A stretch of 64,000 nucleotides of DNA from positions 1-64,000 of the forward strand of contig JAEQBH010002845.1 of assembly GCA_016808115.1 (NCBI GenBank), read 5' to 3'. How positions within the stretch are numbered: the stretch's first letter is position 1; every line of letters starts with the position of its first letter. The position numbers and the translations under genes were made by a program. This DNA is from Tetrastigma voinierianum. Its lineage: Eukaryota > Streptophyta > Magnoliopsida > Vitales > Vitaceae. A model generated the notes under the pieces. It worked only from the letters and a program-made list of their open reading frames with translations, did no database searches and was not told where the DNA came from. Positions 23,901-36,194 of this stretch are shown here, piece after piece.

Positions 23901-26900
23901 TTTCTGGGGTTAGCCAAGAAAATCATGTTCATAGAAAGCAAAAGACAAACACTACCCACCTCAAGAGCTTTCGCATAAGAGTTAATAAAAAGTTGAGACT
24001 TCCCAGCTATTGTGCGTGCATGTTGCCTCAAGTATCGACTTATCTCCATCTGACATCAAGAACAGCACTTTAAAATCAAGGCTGAAAGCATCCTTTACTA
24101 TACTTGATCAGATCTAGAAAGTAGTAACAAAATTCATACATCAATGGCACCACCACCAGCAACAACAGTAGAGTTCTTCAAAGCCCTTCTAACAATCATA
24201 ATTGCATCATGTAAACTCCTCTCAGCTTCCTCAATGAACTGTGGAATGCAAGAGGAGTTTTTAGTTCAATATGAACATCCATATCTAAATCTCAATCATG
24301 CATGATCGCAAAAGACAGACCTGATCAGCTCCACCACGAAGAACAATAGTGGCTGTTAGACCTAATGGGCATCCACTGAATATATTAAAGCGCCCATTTC
24401 CAATCCATTCTTTCCTCAAAAAGCTCACAAGAGCCAAGAACCTTGTAAGAAAGCCCAACTCAAATATTTCAGTTGAGTAAGAACAAAAGAAATTCTTCTT
24501 GCTAATATATGGAATAATGCTACTGAGAAAACTGTCCAATGATAGTGCAGATGTTTTCCAAGCAAAAATAGTAGTGAGTGACAAAATGCATGGGAGAAAC
24601 CTCATCAATGACGTTGTTGACAGTCGTCTGTACAGTTCCACAAGTAGCAGCAGCCACTCGTTGCAGATCCTCTTCGGTTACACGACCAGCACAGAAAATA
24701 TCTCGATCAGTAAAATACTGTTTATATAATAAACCCATTAATATATACACTAGTGATACACAGAAATTTTGATAGGTATACACTAGTGATACACATAAAT
24801 ATCTTGATCTGCAAAATGCTGTTAATAAACAAACCATTGATATATATGCCAGTAATACATAACAATCATTTATCTGAATAATTACACATCCCATTCATGG
24901 CTGTTCTTATGTGAAACTTATACAACTCAAAGACCAAGGATTTTGTAAATTTAAAAAACAAAACAAAACAAAAAAAAGACAAAGAGATGAAGACAAAGGA
25001 TGAGAAGAAAAAAGCATCTAGGAATTCAGAAGTGGTGCTCATAACACATTAAATCAAAATATAAAAAAAGGGGGTTATAGGAAAAGACCACGTCAATGGA
25101 AGTCCAAGAGTGCTCAAAAGCACAGTAACACTAGAGAGAAGGAAAGCAGAAAAAGAAGATAGCCAAAGTTCTAGATATTCAATTAATTTTTTATACATCT
25201 TAAAGTTTGATCGTAGGTTTTCCAATAAGAGACACGTCTATAAGATTCATTAAACAATAAAAACACTGAAAACCTTTTAAATTGCTGCAATAGCGCATAA
25301 GAAACTTTTCACTCTGTTGAACTGCACAAAATATTAAAAACTACAGAGTTATTTATCCTTTTCCATTCCTATAACTATAACCATGGATCTATATGAATTT
25401 ATGGAAGGCTCAAACCTTATTTCATTGGTTAGGCAATAACGGTTCAGGCTAAATTCATATATGATCAAACCCTAGCCATACAATCACCAACAATTTTATA
25501 AACATTTAAACGGAATCAACAGAGAAAATAGTATAGAATTTCAAGAAATTTAACATTTTGAAAGAATCTAAATTTTATAATAAATGTCCAAAACTTTCAC
25601 GGATAATCTTAAAGGAAATCTTACCTATCAAAAAATAATCTTAAAGGAACTCGAGTCTTAATGTATCAAAAAAAAAAAAAAAAAAGAAGTCACCACCTGT
25701 GTGGCTAGATCACCAATAGCCAGCCGTGAAAGAACAATTTTAGCTCCACTCTGTACACATTTATCCAACTTGTCATAAATGATATTCCACTCTGCATCAA
25801 CTATTGACTGATACTGTAGTGGATCTGAAAGTCTGAAAAATAACAAAAAGAATTAGGCCGTAATAATTGAAGAATGGAAAGGAGTATAAATCAAAAGAAT
25901 CCAAAACAATCCTGCCTTATCTCTGCATTTTCTTTCTCTGATTTCAATTCCAATTCAATGTTTAGTAAGAGTATTTTGGGAGTTAGAAACTTCTTTGGTT
26001 GCTGTTCAAACCCTGCATATGAAAATGTCTTTTTAAAGGCAACACCATTTACAAGAAAAGAGTCCCGCATGGTACCTCCTGGAACCTACAGAAGAAAACC
26101 AAATTGCAGTCTTATTAATGTCAAATCACTAAAAGCCAATTAAAGTTCTAGCAAGAAAGCGAGGAAATTGAGAAATAAGTAACAGAAGCATTAAGACCTT
26201 GTAACCAAAATGCACAACTGGAAAGTATGTTTCAAAAATGGGAAAATGCCAGAGCCTAACATGGACCATTTTTTTTTTTTTTTGATGGGCCAACTTGAAC
26301 ACATTAATACTTAAAATGAAGGTGCACTAGTGCCTTTGCATGTATTTATAGATACATATGCAGATGCATATCAACCTATAGTACGTACACACATATAAAG
26401 GCAAAGGAACCAGACAAAGCACCACAAAAAAAGGATATCATTGTAATGAAAACATTATAAAGCATAATAGATAATTTTTTTTTGATCGATTTATAAAGCA
26501 TAATAGATAATGAATAAAGGTAATCAAGAAAAATGAGACAACTTGTTTGATAACAAACATGGCATTCAAATGACCAGTCATCCAATTTCTTTCTATTTTC
26601 CTTGAAATGAATGAGACAGCCTAGAATTTAAACCATGAAAAATCCAGGCTGCACAGAAATAAACAATCAATTGGTACAGCAGCTTGCAAAAGAAATCAAT
26701 GTGGTTCAGTGAGACACTGCACACCGAAAACGAGTAAAATTACCCCCAAGGATATGTTTCATGACACAAATTAAAAACAATTTTTTTTTTTATAAGTGAC
26801 ATAAATGAAAGACAATTTCACTCAGAGCTGGATACATGCCAAAGGTATTAGCAATGCTGTTTTTCAACAAGGAAATCACATTGCAGGCAAAAAGCCTAAT

Positions 26901-29900
26901 TATATCTACAATTAATACCACATATAACACTTTGTGAGCCAGATATTCTAATTGGGCAGCCAGATGTCACCAGACATTTTGGAAATAGTTCAATTCCTGA
27001 TTTATTTTATGTAACTGATGGGCCCTCTGAGCACAAAGTTTGTGAGGAAGAAAAAAAAATTCTTGATAGGAAATTTGGTAAGGAAGAGAAAAAAAAAGGT
27101 CTCAGAAATGACAAAAAAATGGTCTAAGAAACTGAGACAACAAGCACGGGTTCTTTTGTTGTCCAGCAGCCTAAATCTCATAGTTAGACAAGCACTCAGA
27201 TGAAGTTGCCTTGGCAGTCATCTCTGAGACTGACTGGTATAGATTACTTTGATGGGTACCTTTGAAGAATTTAGGTGAATCCTCAGAGCATCTCTTTCTC
27301 CCTCCCCATGTTGGGTCCCATGCTAGTCAGTAGTGTGAGAGGTTAAAGATTGGGAGATAGGTTGGATGCCACACAGTACAAACTCTTCTCTAGCTAAATA
27401 TGTAGGAAAATCACTATGTTACATGGCAAGGATGCAATTCAAACAATGTCCCTCAGAAGTAAGCAACAACCATGTGCACTTTAAAAAACAAGAATTAGCT
27501 CGCAGAAAGCATTAGATAAACCACAGAAACAAGCATAGTATAATCCTTTTGATAAAATGAAACAATAAAACAAAAACATTGGATAGGTGGCAGCAGAGTT
27601 TCGACTCAAGCATTCAACCATCCCAAGAAACTTGAATTCTATAAAACTATTTATAACTATAAAAATATTAAAATTAGAGAAAAAAAAAGGGGCAATCCAA
27701 GAACTAGCTTTTGAATCAACATGCAGATTATTCAAAATGTTCAGCAATGTTGTCGAAATCACTTCTAGATGGACTCTGGACAAGCACAGGTAGATGCTTT
27801 GTCCAGGCAGGAAGTTGTGTACCTTATCAGCTTTATGCTAGGCAACAACCAGTGTCAGAACCATCCATCAAAAAAAAAAAACCAACCGGAATCAGAACCC
27901 ACATGACCAAGCAAAACTCTCACCAGATCCTTTGCTTCTCAGATGACTACGAAACTTTTTACTATATATAATCCAAAATAGAGAATTTTGAAATTTCATG
28001 TCTTGAAACTTCGTTTAGCTTTTCCTCTTCTTGTTTTGTTCATAATTTAGAAGGTGCAACACCCACCTAAAGCACCAAAAATCTCCTATAACTTAGGTGG
28101 AACTGTGGAAGGCACAATACAGAAAGTGCACACCTAAGTAAAGTGAAACCTAACCTAGGATGCAAACAACTTTTTTTTTTTTTTGATAAGTAAAAGTAAG
28201 AATTTTATAAAATGTGATCTGAAATCTAATCCAATCAATAAAAACTTTAAGATTCCAACATGATCTCTTCAACAAGGCATGGATCTTGGCAAGCAAGGTG
28301 CTATAGCTAGGGAGTAGTTTGTACCTTAGGCCTAGGTGCACTTTAAGCGCACATTTTAAAACTATAATTTTGCTTCTCTATTATGAAAGCTTCAACTTTA
28401 AGTTGTTTTTCTCATGGTGAAATGCTATATCCTACTGCCAGATACCCATAGATTTTCAGAATTAAGTACAACAGCAATGCTACTCAGTTAAACTTGAGTA
28501 CTTTGCGCAACTCCCACAGCAATCAACAGGATCACCTGAGTATGTCATAGATCCAGCTACTTCCTGTGGCTGCTGTCTATTTTTCACTTAAATGTTCATT
28601 TGCCCTGATATGCCATGGCAGCACAAATTTGGACGGAGATGGGCAAGACCATGAAACAATAATGTGCTCAAACCTTAGAAAGCCAATCTAAAAGAACATG
28701 GATGAAAGGAAATTATTAAACTTAAAATTTTGGGGGGCTGTATGTGTTGGAAACCTTTGTCAGAGGCTCAACTAAATTGTGCTCAAATTTGGCTGCCATC
28801 ACAGACTAATTTTTGAAGCACAGACAATGTGGCCCTAAACCGAACCTATTCCACTGAGAAAGACTTCAAAGTGAGCCACTTAATATAAATCCATCAGTTC
28901 TTTTCAAATATAGCAACTGCAGTCAGAGAAGCTTATTAAAAAGAAGAACCAGGAAGGATAAAAAATTATAGAAGGATGTGATGTACATATCACAGAGAAA
29001 CAAAACGAAAAAAATTACAGCAAGCATGATAGTAATTTTTTTTCCTAGTTGTCTTGGCTGGGAGAGTGTTAAATAAGCACTAGAACATGCAAACACACCT
29101 GTTACACTTCAAATATATATCAAGAATGCTCACCATTTTAGATTCAGTGGGTGGAAATAACGATGGGAAGGTTAAAATATTCAATTGACACAAAATACCT
29201 TCATTATTGGTAAGATTCATAGCGGAAAATAATTAAAGAATCTCTCGAATTCTTGAAGTTTGATTTCATACAATGATAAATTAGACATGTTTTAACAAAG
29301 GCATTCAATAAAAGGTTCACAATAAGCTAGATTCCTCAACCAAGGCAAGATAACTGAAATAGTATTCTAAACAAACTGGTATAATACCTTCTTAATTCCA
29401 ATCATATTTAGTCTGTCATCATGTCCAATTGCAACAACAGCATCTACAACCATAGATGCAAAAAACTCCTTTTCTCCACCAATGAGCTTTGAAGACAGCG
29501 TTGTAGCAGCACATTTAGCTAGTAAGCTTTTCTTTTCTTCTAGACTTTTCCCCTCTATGCTAACAGCTAGTTCTTTGATCTTATCAATTGCCTATCGGTA
29601 ATATTCAAGATAAAAGGATTAGGTCTAACATCTCAACCTTATACAGAGATGAGAAAAATCCAAAACATTACCAAATAACTTGCAGTACGATAACTGCGAA
29701 TTAAATTTTGGGGGTGGACTCCATCCTCAATAAAAGGCTTTGCCTCCTTCAAAAACTCACCAGCAAGAAGAACCACAGTAGTGGTTCCATCACCAACCTG
29801 CAGAGCCATGTTGAATCAAATAATCAACCATCATAACTCATCCCAAACAAATATATTGTTAATGATTTCTCATACTTCAAAAGGTTATAGATATATACAT

Positions 29901-30750
29901 ACATAAACGCAAATATAAATATAAACTTCTTTAGAAAAATAAAAGAAATGCCAAAGTTATTGTTGATTCAACCAAAATTAAAATGGTACAAATCCAATTC
30001 ATTTTAGATCTGTTTCAGTAAACGCGATAAATAAAATATAACAACGCAAACAAGGAAAAATATTCATTTAATATATAGGAAATAGGGCATGCTCTATATG
30101 TGGCTGCCAAAGAATTGTTTGAAACCGGAATGATATCAACATCACAAACAAAAAATCCCCCTCTGACCTCAACTAAGCCCATCCGAATCTGAGTTTCAAT
30201 CTTGGTTAATTTTTCAAAACCGGGTTTTCAAAGTTGCATCTTGATCTCCAAAACAAAGTTAAACAAATGTCTGAAACTCCAGAAAGTGAAAACACACTAA
30301 TCACAGGCAAAGCCATGTTAAAAAAAAATAAAGGGAAAAAAATCAATCAATCTAGAGACTACAGCAAGACCTCGGAGTCTTGGGACTTAGCAATGTCGAC
30401 GAGGATCTTAGCGGCCGGATGAATGATGTCAAGAAGCTTCATAATGGTTGCACCATCGTTGGAAATGGTGGTGTTTCCCTTATCATCGTGAATGAGCTTG
30501 TCCATACCCCTTGGACCCAGGGTTGTTCTCACCACATCCGCTACCACCGTACACGCATTTATGTTGCTCACCAACTGAGCCTTCCCTTGTGATGTGTCTG
30601 TCCCTTCCTTCAGTAGAATGATCTGAGGTTGCTGTTGTCGTCGTCGTTGCAGACAAACACAATATTATAATCATGCGCAGCAGAACCAAACATAAAAGGA
30701 AAAGCAAATAAAAAAGAGTGAGGGCGAGAGATTACCATCATAGCAGCCAT
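20976..30750 (-). CDS. CCT7: T-complex protein 1 subunit eta (CCT7)
   Basis: Subunit eta of the cytosolic TRiC/CCT chaperonin, which folds actin, tubulin and other proteins by ATP hydrolysis. Exons (minus strand): 30750-30736, 30631-30371, 29797-29672, 29591-29388, 26085-25916, 25832-25697, 24717-24601, 24441-24321, 24238-24140, 24049-23960, 23471-23384, 23115-23032, 22927-22853 and 21074-20976. Visible group II chaperonin motifs: TTLGPRGMDKLIHDD and ISNDGATIMKLLDI (exon 2), GDGTTTVVLLAGEFLKEAKP (exon 3, ATP site), VVAGGGAID (exon 9) and a GRG-rich C-terminus (exon 14). The total fits the family's ~557 residues. Intron 5 uses a GC donor. Oddities: exon 8 is 121 rather than 120 bases, with a frame slip after CELFEE. 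Exon 12 has TAG at 23047-23045 where the family has Trp, plus an apparent ~5-base loss. Exon 13 has compensating -1/+1 slips, and exon 14 several. Exons 2-7 and 9-11 are clean. It is either the functional gene with sequence errors or a young decaying copy. Confidence 0.9.
21218..21235 (+). repeat. Target-site duplication, left copy, of the LINE
   Basis: ATCTTTTCATGATAGAAA directly before the LINE's poly-T end. The same 18 bases with one mismatch recur at 22378-22395. Confidence 0.85.
21236..22377 (-). mobile_element. 5'-truncated non-LTR retrotransposon (LINE) in CCT7 intron 13
   Basis: A 1.14-kb insertion flanked by an 18-base target duplication, with its poly-A tail seen as the T-run at 21236-21252, so it reads on the minus strand, sense to CCT7. 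Translation gives the end of a plant LINE reverse transcriptase ORF: NKALLSKWSWRFANDRNSLW and FALGDGRRINFWKDVWCGEE (about 22370-22060), then the zf-RVT zinc-binding domain (FTWEAAWGKVFTLDNL, NRCFMCEEGKETIDHLLIHC, LFWTLAC; about 21810-21505). Catalytic RT and endonuclease parts are absent, as expected for 5' truncation. At least two in-frame stops interrupt the upstream part. An inactive insertion. Confidence 0.88.
22378..22395 (+). repeat. Target-site duplication, right copy, of the LINE
   Basis: ATCTTTTCATCATAGAAA, matching the left copy at 21218-21235 at 17 of 18 positions. Confidence 0.85.
24697..24863 (-). repeat. Tandem duplication across the intron 6/exon 7 junction of CCT7
   Basis: The segment 24697-24767, holding the first ~20 bases of exon 7, its acceptor and part of intron 6, is repeated at about 24797-24863, offset ~102 bases. 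Shared blocks include AAATATCTYGATC, AAAATRCTGTT, AAACCATT and ATATAT. The upstream copy therefore carries a diverged decoy of the exon start and acceptor. The true exon 7 remains intact. Confidence 0.7.
28153..28340 (-). mobile_element. Candidate short LINE/SINE tail insertion in CCT7 intron 4
   Basis: A run of 15 or more T at about 28168-28184 is followed by GATAAGTAAAAGTAAG and TTTTATAAAATG, closely like the poly-T/ATCAGTAAAAAGCAAG/TATATAAGG end of the LINE at 21236. Imperfect flanks (CCTAGGATGCA before, CCTAGGTGCA near 28330) may be the target duplication. It would be a severely 5'-truncated relative, minus strand. Confidence 0.35.
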
Positions 30751-30894
30751 GGTAGTCAACAAAGATAGACCGGAACTAGAAAGAAAACTATCAGGAGAGG
30801 CTAGTATGAGCAAACTAGGGTTACGTTTTTTGCTTGCGCGATAATTTATCCGGGACAATGGGGACGGTAGGGAATCTAGAGCGATTCAAAGGTT

Positions 30895-30903
30895 TTAGGG
30901 TTT
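30895..30903 (-). promoter_or_regulatory. telo-box in the CCT7 promoter
   Basis: TTAGGGTTT on the plus strand is AAACCCTAA on the gene's strand, about 145 bases upstream of the CCT7 ATG. Telo-boxes are typical of plant promoters for translation and growth genes, consistent with a housekeeping chaperonin. A second, imperfect TAGGGTTA lies near 30814. Confidence 0.5.
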
Positions 30904-30959
30904 GCGGGAAGATGAAGATAACCCCTAAAACTAAAAAGTGAAGACGACGTCGTTTCAAG

Positions 30960-32676
30960 CTTTTAGCTACTTAACAGTTTTCTTTTCCTCTTTCTGGATG
31001 CTTCTTCCAAATTTAAAATTAAAGAAAAATGGCTTGCAAATCATTTTACAAATTGGTGACCAAATACTATAAAAAATAAATGATTAATAATAACAAGATT
31101 TTATTTTTTGCAACATATTAATAATAATAGGATATTTATTCAAATGACAAGATTTTCTCATAAAATTACATTAAAAATTGCATAGAGTTGATTTATATAA
31201 TGCCAAATTGCCAATGCTCCTATTAGTTATTTGTTTAGACTTTTAATTATTATTTATTGCTTTTGATGACAAAATAAATAAATTAAACTCATAAACTCTA
31301 ACCTCATTTTCTCTAAACTTTTTATTCACTAACATCTTCTTTTTAAGCAAAAAAATATAATTTTTTTTATCATTCTTGACCTGAAATCATTCATTTATAC
31401 ATCTTTTTCTTTTTCTTTTACTCCACACCAAAATTTAGGTTTATTTGTTTTTTCGTGATTTAGTCATCATTTTGATGTGATTATCGTCATCTTCGTGCGT
31501 TTGTCGTTGTCGTTGTCTTGATGCAGCGGGTGATTATATCATCTTAATACGATGGTTTGGTTTTCGTTGTTATGGTGCGGTGTTTATTTATATTTGGACG
31601 ATTCAAACGAGTAACGTATACACGATAAAAAACAATAAATCAAATCAATAGTCGTTAATATGCTGCAGAACTATAGTTATTAATATTATAGTCATAATAG
31701 TAATATTAAATGTGTAGAATCAACTATCGAATATATAGACTTTGAATCGTTTCATTATGATATTAACTTGGATATTGTTTCATTATTTTTTGTTTTTAAC
31801 AATTTTGATTCAATGCTTATATCGATGTATTTTATTTTGAATCGATGAAATTATTTTTCTCTTTAGAAAAATAATAATAATAAATTAAACTCATATACAA
31901 GGTAAAGTTTTGATTTTAAAAGTTTATTTTGTTATACAACTTTAAACTATTTTATAAAATGTAATTTTAATAATATTAAATTAGTTTTTAAGTGATGTCA
32001 ATATGGTTTTTTTTTTATGTTAAAAAAATATTATTTTTTATTTAATATAATAATAGTTAGTAATATATATACTGTATGAAAATGATAAAGTTTATGCAAA
32101 AAAATATTTAAAAACAATTGTTAATCTCTTTCAAATATATGAAAATTACTTTTCAACAATGTAACTAAAATATCAAATTATTACAAATAAATAAAGTAGA
32201 AAAATAAACCTGAATTGTAGAAAGTACTCATTTTTACTTAAATATTAACTTATTTAATTAGAAAATATATAATCTAAATATTAAACATGTTGAAGTGTTT
32301 TTTGAATCTCACACGAAACATACAAAATATGTTTATAATTGCTTAAAATTAAAGTTGCTTTCCAAACTCAGAATGACTGTAAATAAAACTTAATCAAAGC
32401 ATGCAAACTCCCTAGTTCTCTTGACAGTTCCACATAATCAAAGTATAAAATGTACGGATGAGAATACTACAGGAATTAATTGCTAAATAAAAGTGTTAGA
32501 TTTCCTTGAGAATTAATAAAATAACATGGTACTTGAACATTGATAGATATGAATGATATTTGCAACCATAATGCTAAAATTGCTAGATTATGCCAAATTT
32601 TCAATTCGAGTGCAAACAATTGCCCCTCAGATATTAGGTCGTGAGGGCCATATTATATGCATTGGGAAGCCCCAAT
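30960..32676. other. AT-rich spacer between CCT7 and the retrotransposon cluster
   Basis: Strongly AT-rich sequence with short ORFs only. No coding domain, structured RNA or clear element end is seen. It marks the transition from the gene region to the nested retroelements. Confidence 0.6.
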
Positions 32677-33378
32677 TGTTGGAAAAACTAAGCTAGCACA
32701 AATTAAATTTAAATTTCAAATGAAATTACAATAAAATTCCACAGTTTTTCTCATGGGCCCACACTTTAATGTGTGTTCTCCCTTCACGAGGAGATGAAGA
32801 TTATATATCGAGTCGTTTCTAAACCATTAAGGAGCGAATTAAATCGCCTCCAAACATCACCCTCGAAAATGGTAACTAAAGGTTTAAGCTTCAGGAAGTT
32901 CTCACTCCCACATCTGACGTGGTCGACTTTGAAGGATATGCATACACCTACCTCAGAGTCAAGCCTGGGCCCCAAGGTACCCTGGGCCTGCGAAGGGGAG
33001 TGCACCCACCATGCTTGTTCACTACTACGCTGCCGCCTCCGCCCCTCCCCACACCGGGCCGAGTTCAGGTTTGGAGCAAGATTAAACTCACCTTACGACA
33101 AGCGTAGGTTACCGTTGGACTGAAGCGTCTTCTCCACACAGACGCGACTGTGTCTGTTCGCCATGAACCGAACAGACACGACCCATCCCCAAGCTTCATT
33201 TCATACGTTTGAGAGAGAAATTGAGTTCCTGCACAATTCGGGTTCGACTGCCAACAAAGAAAGTGCTTTCGCATTTCTTAACAAGTGGGAGATCATTTCA
33301 TCCCGAAAACGACCACATCTTTCTTCAAGCGACCATTGCGAGGGCAATATTCGGCTCTTAAGGAGATTGTGTCCAACA
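32677..33378 (+). mobile_element. Candidate 5' LTR of the copia element
   Basis: Starts TGTTGGA and ends TCCAACA, a 7-base terminal inverted repeat of LTR type, 702 bases long, and lies upstream of the copia gag. No matching 3' LTR exists in the window, because the element's 3' half is gone, and the usual initiator-Met primer-binding sequence is not seen immediately after it. The call therefore rests on the termini and position alone. Confidence 0.4.
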
Positions 33379-34032
33379 CAAGACTCTGACGGTAAATTGT
33401 GTTCGATTACTTATCCTTATTCCTCCGGTTTTCCCCGCAAAACAATTCCACATATTGATTTAGGTTCTATAACTGCTTTCATCAACATGTTAATTGTTCG
33501 TCTTTGCTATTCGGTTTGTTCTATTTTACATTATTGCTATCTAACAATCTTAAGACAAATATTTTTTATTTTTTACATATATCCTTGCATAAAACGTCAC
33601 GTTCTATATTTATGCAAAGGCCTAACGCTTCATTTTTTTTTTCATATTCGATCGAACGCTCGCTTATAAGCTACAGACTTGCTTGGTTTTATTTTTGCAA
33701 AACGTTTCTTTCTCGCTTAATCGCTTTTTTATTTTTGCCAAAAACGCAGGTTACACTGCACTGTATTTAGTTTATTTTTAAATATCCGTATCAGTTATGG
33801 AATACAGAACCACTGCACTGTATTTAGTTTATTTTTAAATATAGATATCAGTTCTGAAATAAAATCCTCAGAACCGCTTTCAATAATTACGTAAATATCG
33901 TGACCGTGTTGATTAATTACTTAGTCTTTGTCCAATCTCAAATTTTTTTTCCATTGTTTTTAATTCTAAAACCAGTAATCTGTTTGTATTAATACTGGTG
34001 TTTATTTATTTATTTAGTTATTGATTTTTCCT

Positions 34033-36185
34033 AGAATTTGGCTAAGTCATCTTTTATATACTGTTTTTGTAAGACCCGAGAAATTTTAATTTATGGAAAA
34101 ATGACAAAATCGTAATTTCGGTTATAAAATTGTAATTTTGGTTAAAAATCCGAAATTTATTCTCTAAATCTCGACACGAAACGGACAGACCGCTGAATCG
34201 TCTCTCACAAATCTAGTTACCATGTAAAATTTCATAGAATTCCGGGATAGTCTTAGTTGACACGCTGAGGTATCATGGTCGTGTGTCAGAAAACGATTGG
34301 CGCGACGAGCCGCATATAACACGTATTCACGTACTATGTATGGTAATAGTAGAGAAACGATGAAAAATGGCGCCGAGATAAATAATGTCAAACCTGGGAA
34401 AAGAAGGGACATAATGGTCGTTTTGGAGTTTGATTTAATGATAATAAGACAAAACACTAACAGCAAGCTATTCTCTTCAAATAAGAAAAAGAGAAAAACG
34501 GATGGTACAAGATCTATGAGCTAAAATGGTGTGATTCTAGTGAGAGAGAGTCTTCCTTCTCTCTAGAAATACGCGCGATCCGACCGTCGGCAGTCTTCAG
34601 GACAAGAAGGGAAGCTGCTCAACGCGGAGAGGGCTTTGCGTGGATAACGGGATGCAGTCAAACTCCGAGGCAGGCTTCTCTCTACTTGGCTTTTATTCTT
34701 CTTAAGTACTTTAAGTAATGTTTGAGCCGAATGAGCCGTGGAGGTACGCTTGATCGGTCCCAAACCTTAGACCAAATTGATATGAATTTTTGAACACTCA
34801 TTGATGTACCGTGGATCGCTACCGATCAATTGTTAGAATTGGAAATATTGTATTAAATCATGTATTGGTTTGATAAAGTCTGAATGGTCGGTGAAATGCA
34901 GTGTTCACAAAGGAACCGATGAATTGGATGAGTGATGGAACCCGTAAACCCTGTGGTTTTACTGCTCATAGGAATAGTGACACTTAAAAATATATTTGTG
35001 TGAAAATGTGTTTGATCGAAAGGGATTCGTTAAATTGGCTGCTTATCATTAATAAATTTCAAAACGAACTAATTTCGATGTATGAAATGAGAATTTACAT
35101 GACATGATCAGGTGAATTGATTGTTTAGTAAATATATGCATGTTTATATAATTACATGTGAATTAGACTGTATTGGAATTGGGTATACATGTATTCCATA
35201 TGCACCAACACCCTAGACTATGTGAGCGAAGCATGAGATGAAGTTTAGAGAATGATTTTCAAGGGGCCATTTTAAAATGTTAATATATACGAGGTCGTTT
35301 CAAAACTAATAATATCAATCGGGCCTGAGATCTACCAATTGATATATACACACGGAGGGTCAGTCCACAAACAAACAAAATAATAATTTCATACTAGGCT
35401 TAGCGAGCGTGAGGGAGTCTGTGAGGACTCGGGTACCGAGATGATTTGAAAGACATTCGGCAGTGATCACGCGAATTGCTTCGAATGTGTGTTTATTTTG
35501 GAACATTGCACCGCACTTAGGTGTAGAGTAGCCCACTTAGTATTTATTCCACTACTGAGCATTAAATTTCACCCCGTCAAGGGATATTATTTACAGCACA
35601 GTAGAGCTATATGTGTGACTTACTCATTCTAGAAATCGAGGTTGTAAAGAAAGTTTTTCTGATTGTGGCTTACGATTTTATACATGTATTATAATTCTCT
35701 AATGTTGATATATGTTGTATAAGAGTAAAATATTAACTCTTAGAACTATCGACATAGTTGATATGTTTTGGCGTATATTGTTATGAGTACCGCTTATGGG
35801 CCCAAGTGGTCGCTTTACTCATGTTGTAATTATATTGATCATTGGGACAGTTTCATGCAGTGATGCATTTCCGCAGAGCCTCCCGTACAAAGGAGACTCG
35901 CCCGATTCATGACGCTTCTGCAACCCGATATCCACTTGTATTCCGCGGCCGACGGGTAGTCAACTGAATTTCCTGCTTTGGGGGCGCTACGCTTGCTCAT
36001 ACTTTGGCTAAGTCAATTTTTATACACTGTTTATGTAAATAGTAGCCACTTTGATTAAATATTGGTTTTTATTCATTTTTTATTTTTTTAATTTTTCCTC
36101 ATAATTTGGCTAAGTCATTTTTTATATATACTGTGTTTGCTCAGAATTTGGCTAAGTCATTTTCAAATCTAATATACTGTTTCTG
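34033..36185 (+). repeat. ~40-base leader repeats of the copia element, split by an insertion
   Basis: A unit containing AATTTGGCTAAGTCATYTTT and TATATACTGTTT occurs at about 34033-34067, 35999-36035, 36093-36135 and 36143-36185. The first copy is separated from the others by the LTR at 34068-35990, which therefore landed inside a pre-existing tandem array just upstream of gag. Confidence 0.7.
34068..35990 (+). mobile_element. Solo LTR (Ty3/gypsy type) inside the copia leader
   Basis: Begins TGTAAGACCCGAGAAATTTT and ends with TTTGGGGGCGCTAC, start and end signatures of long plant gypsy LTRs. The 1.92-kb unit interrupts a tandem repeat that resumes on its right. No internal coding region, PBS or second LTR is present, so it is a solo LTR left by recombination. 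The target duplication is unclear (GTTTT against GCTTG). Confidence 0.65.
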
Positions 36186-36194
36186 CACACAGTA

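Noticed and set aside
24520..24894. 124-codon minus-strand ORF
   Set aside because: It contains exon 7 of CCT7 plus its duplicated intron flank read through; not a separate gene.
30483..30858. ORFs of 74 and 82 codons beside the CCT7 start
   Set aside because: They are other-frame readings of CCT7 exons 1-2 and the leader.
33163..33669. 168-codon ORF in the copia 5' region
   Set aside because: It straddles the candidate LTR end and leader, has no recognised domain, and is rich in Tyr/Phe/Leu from AT-rich DNA.
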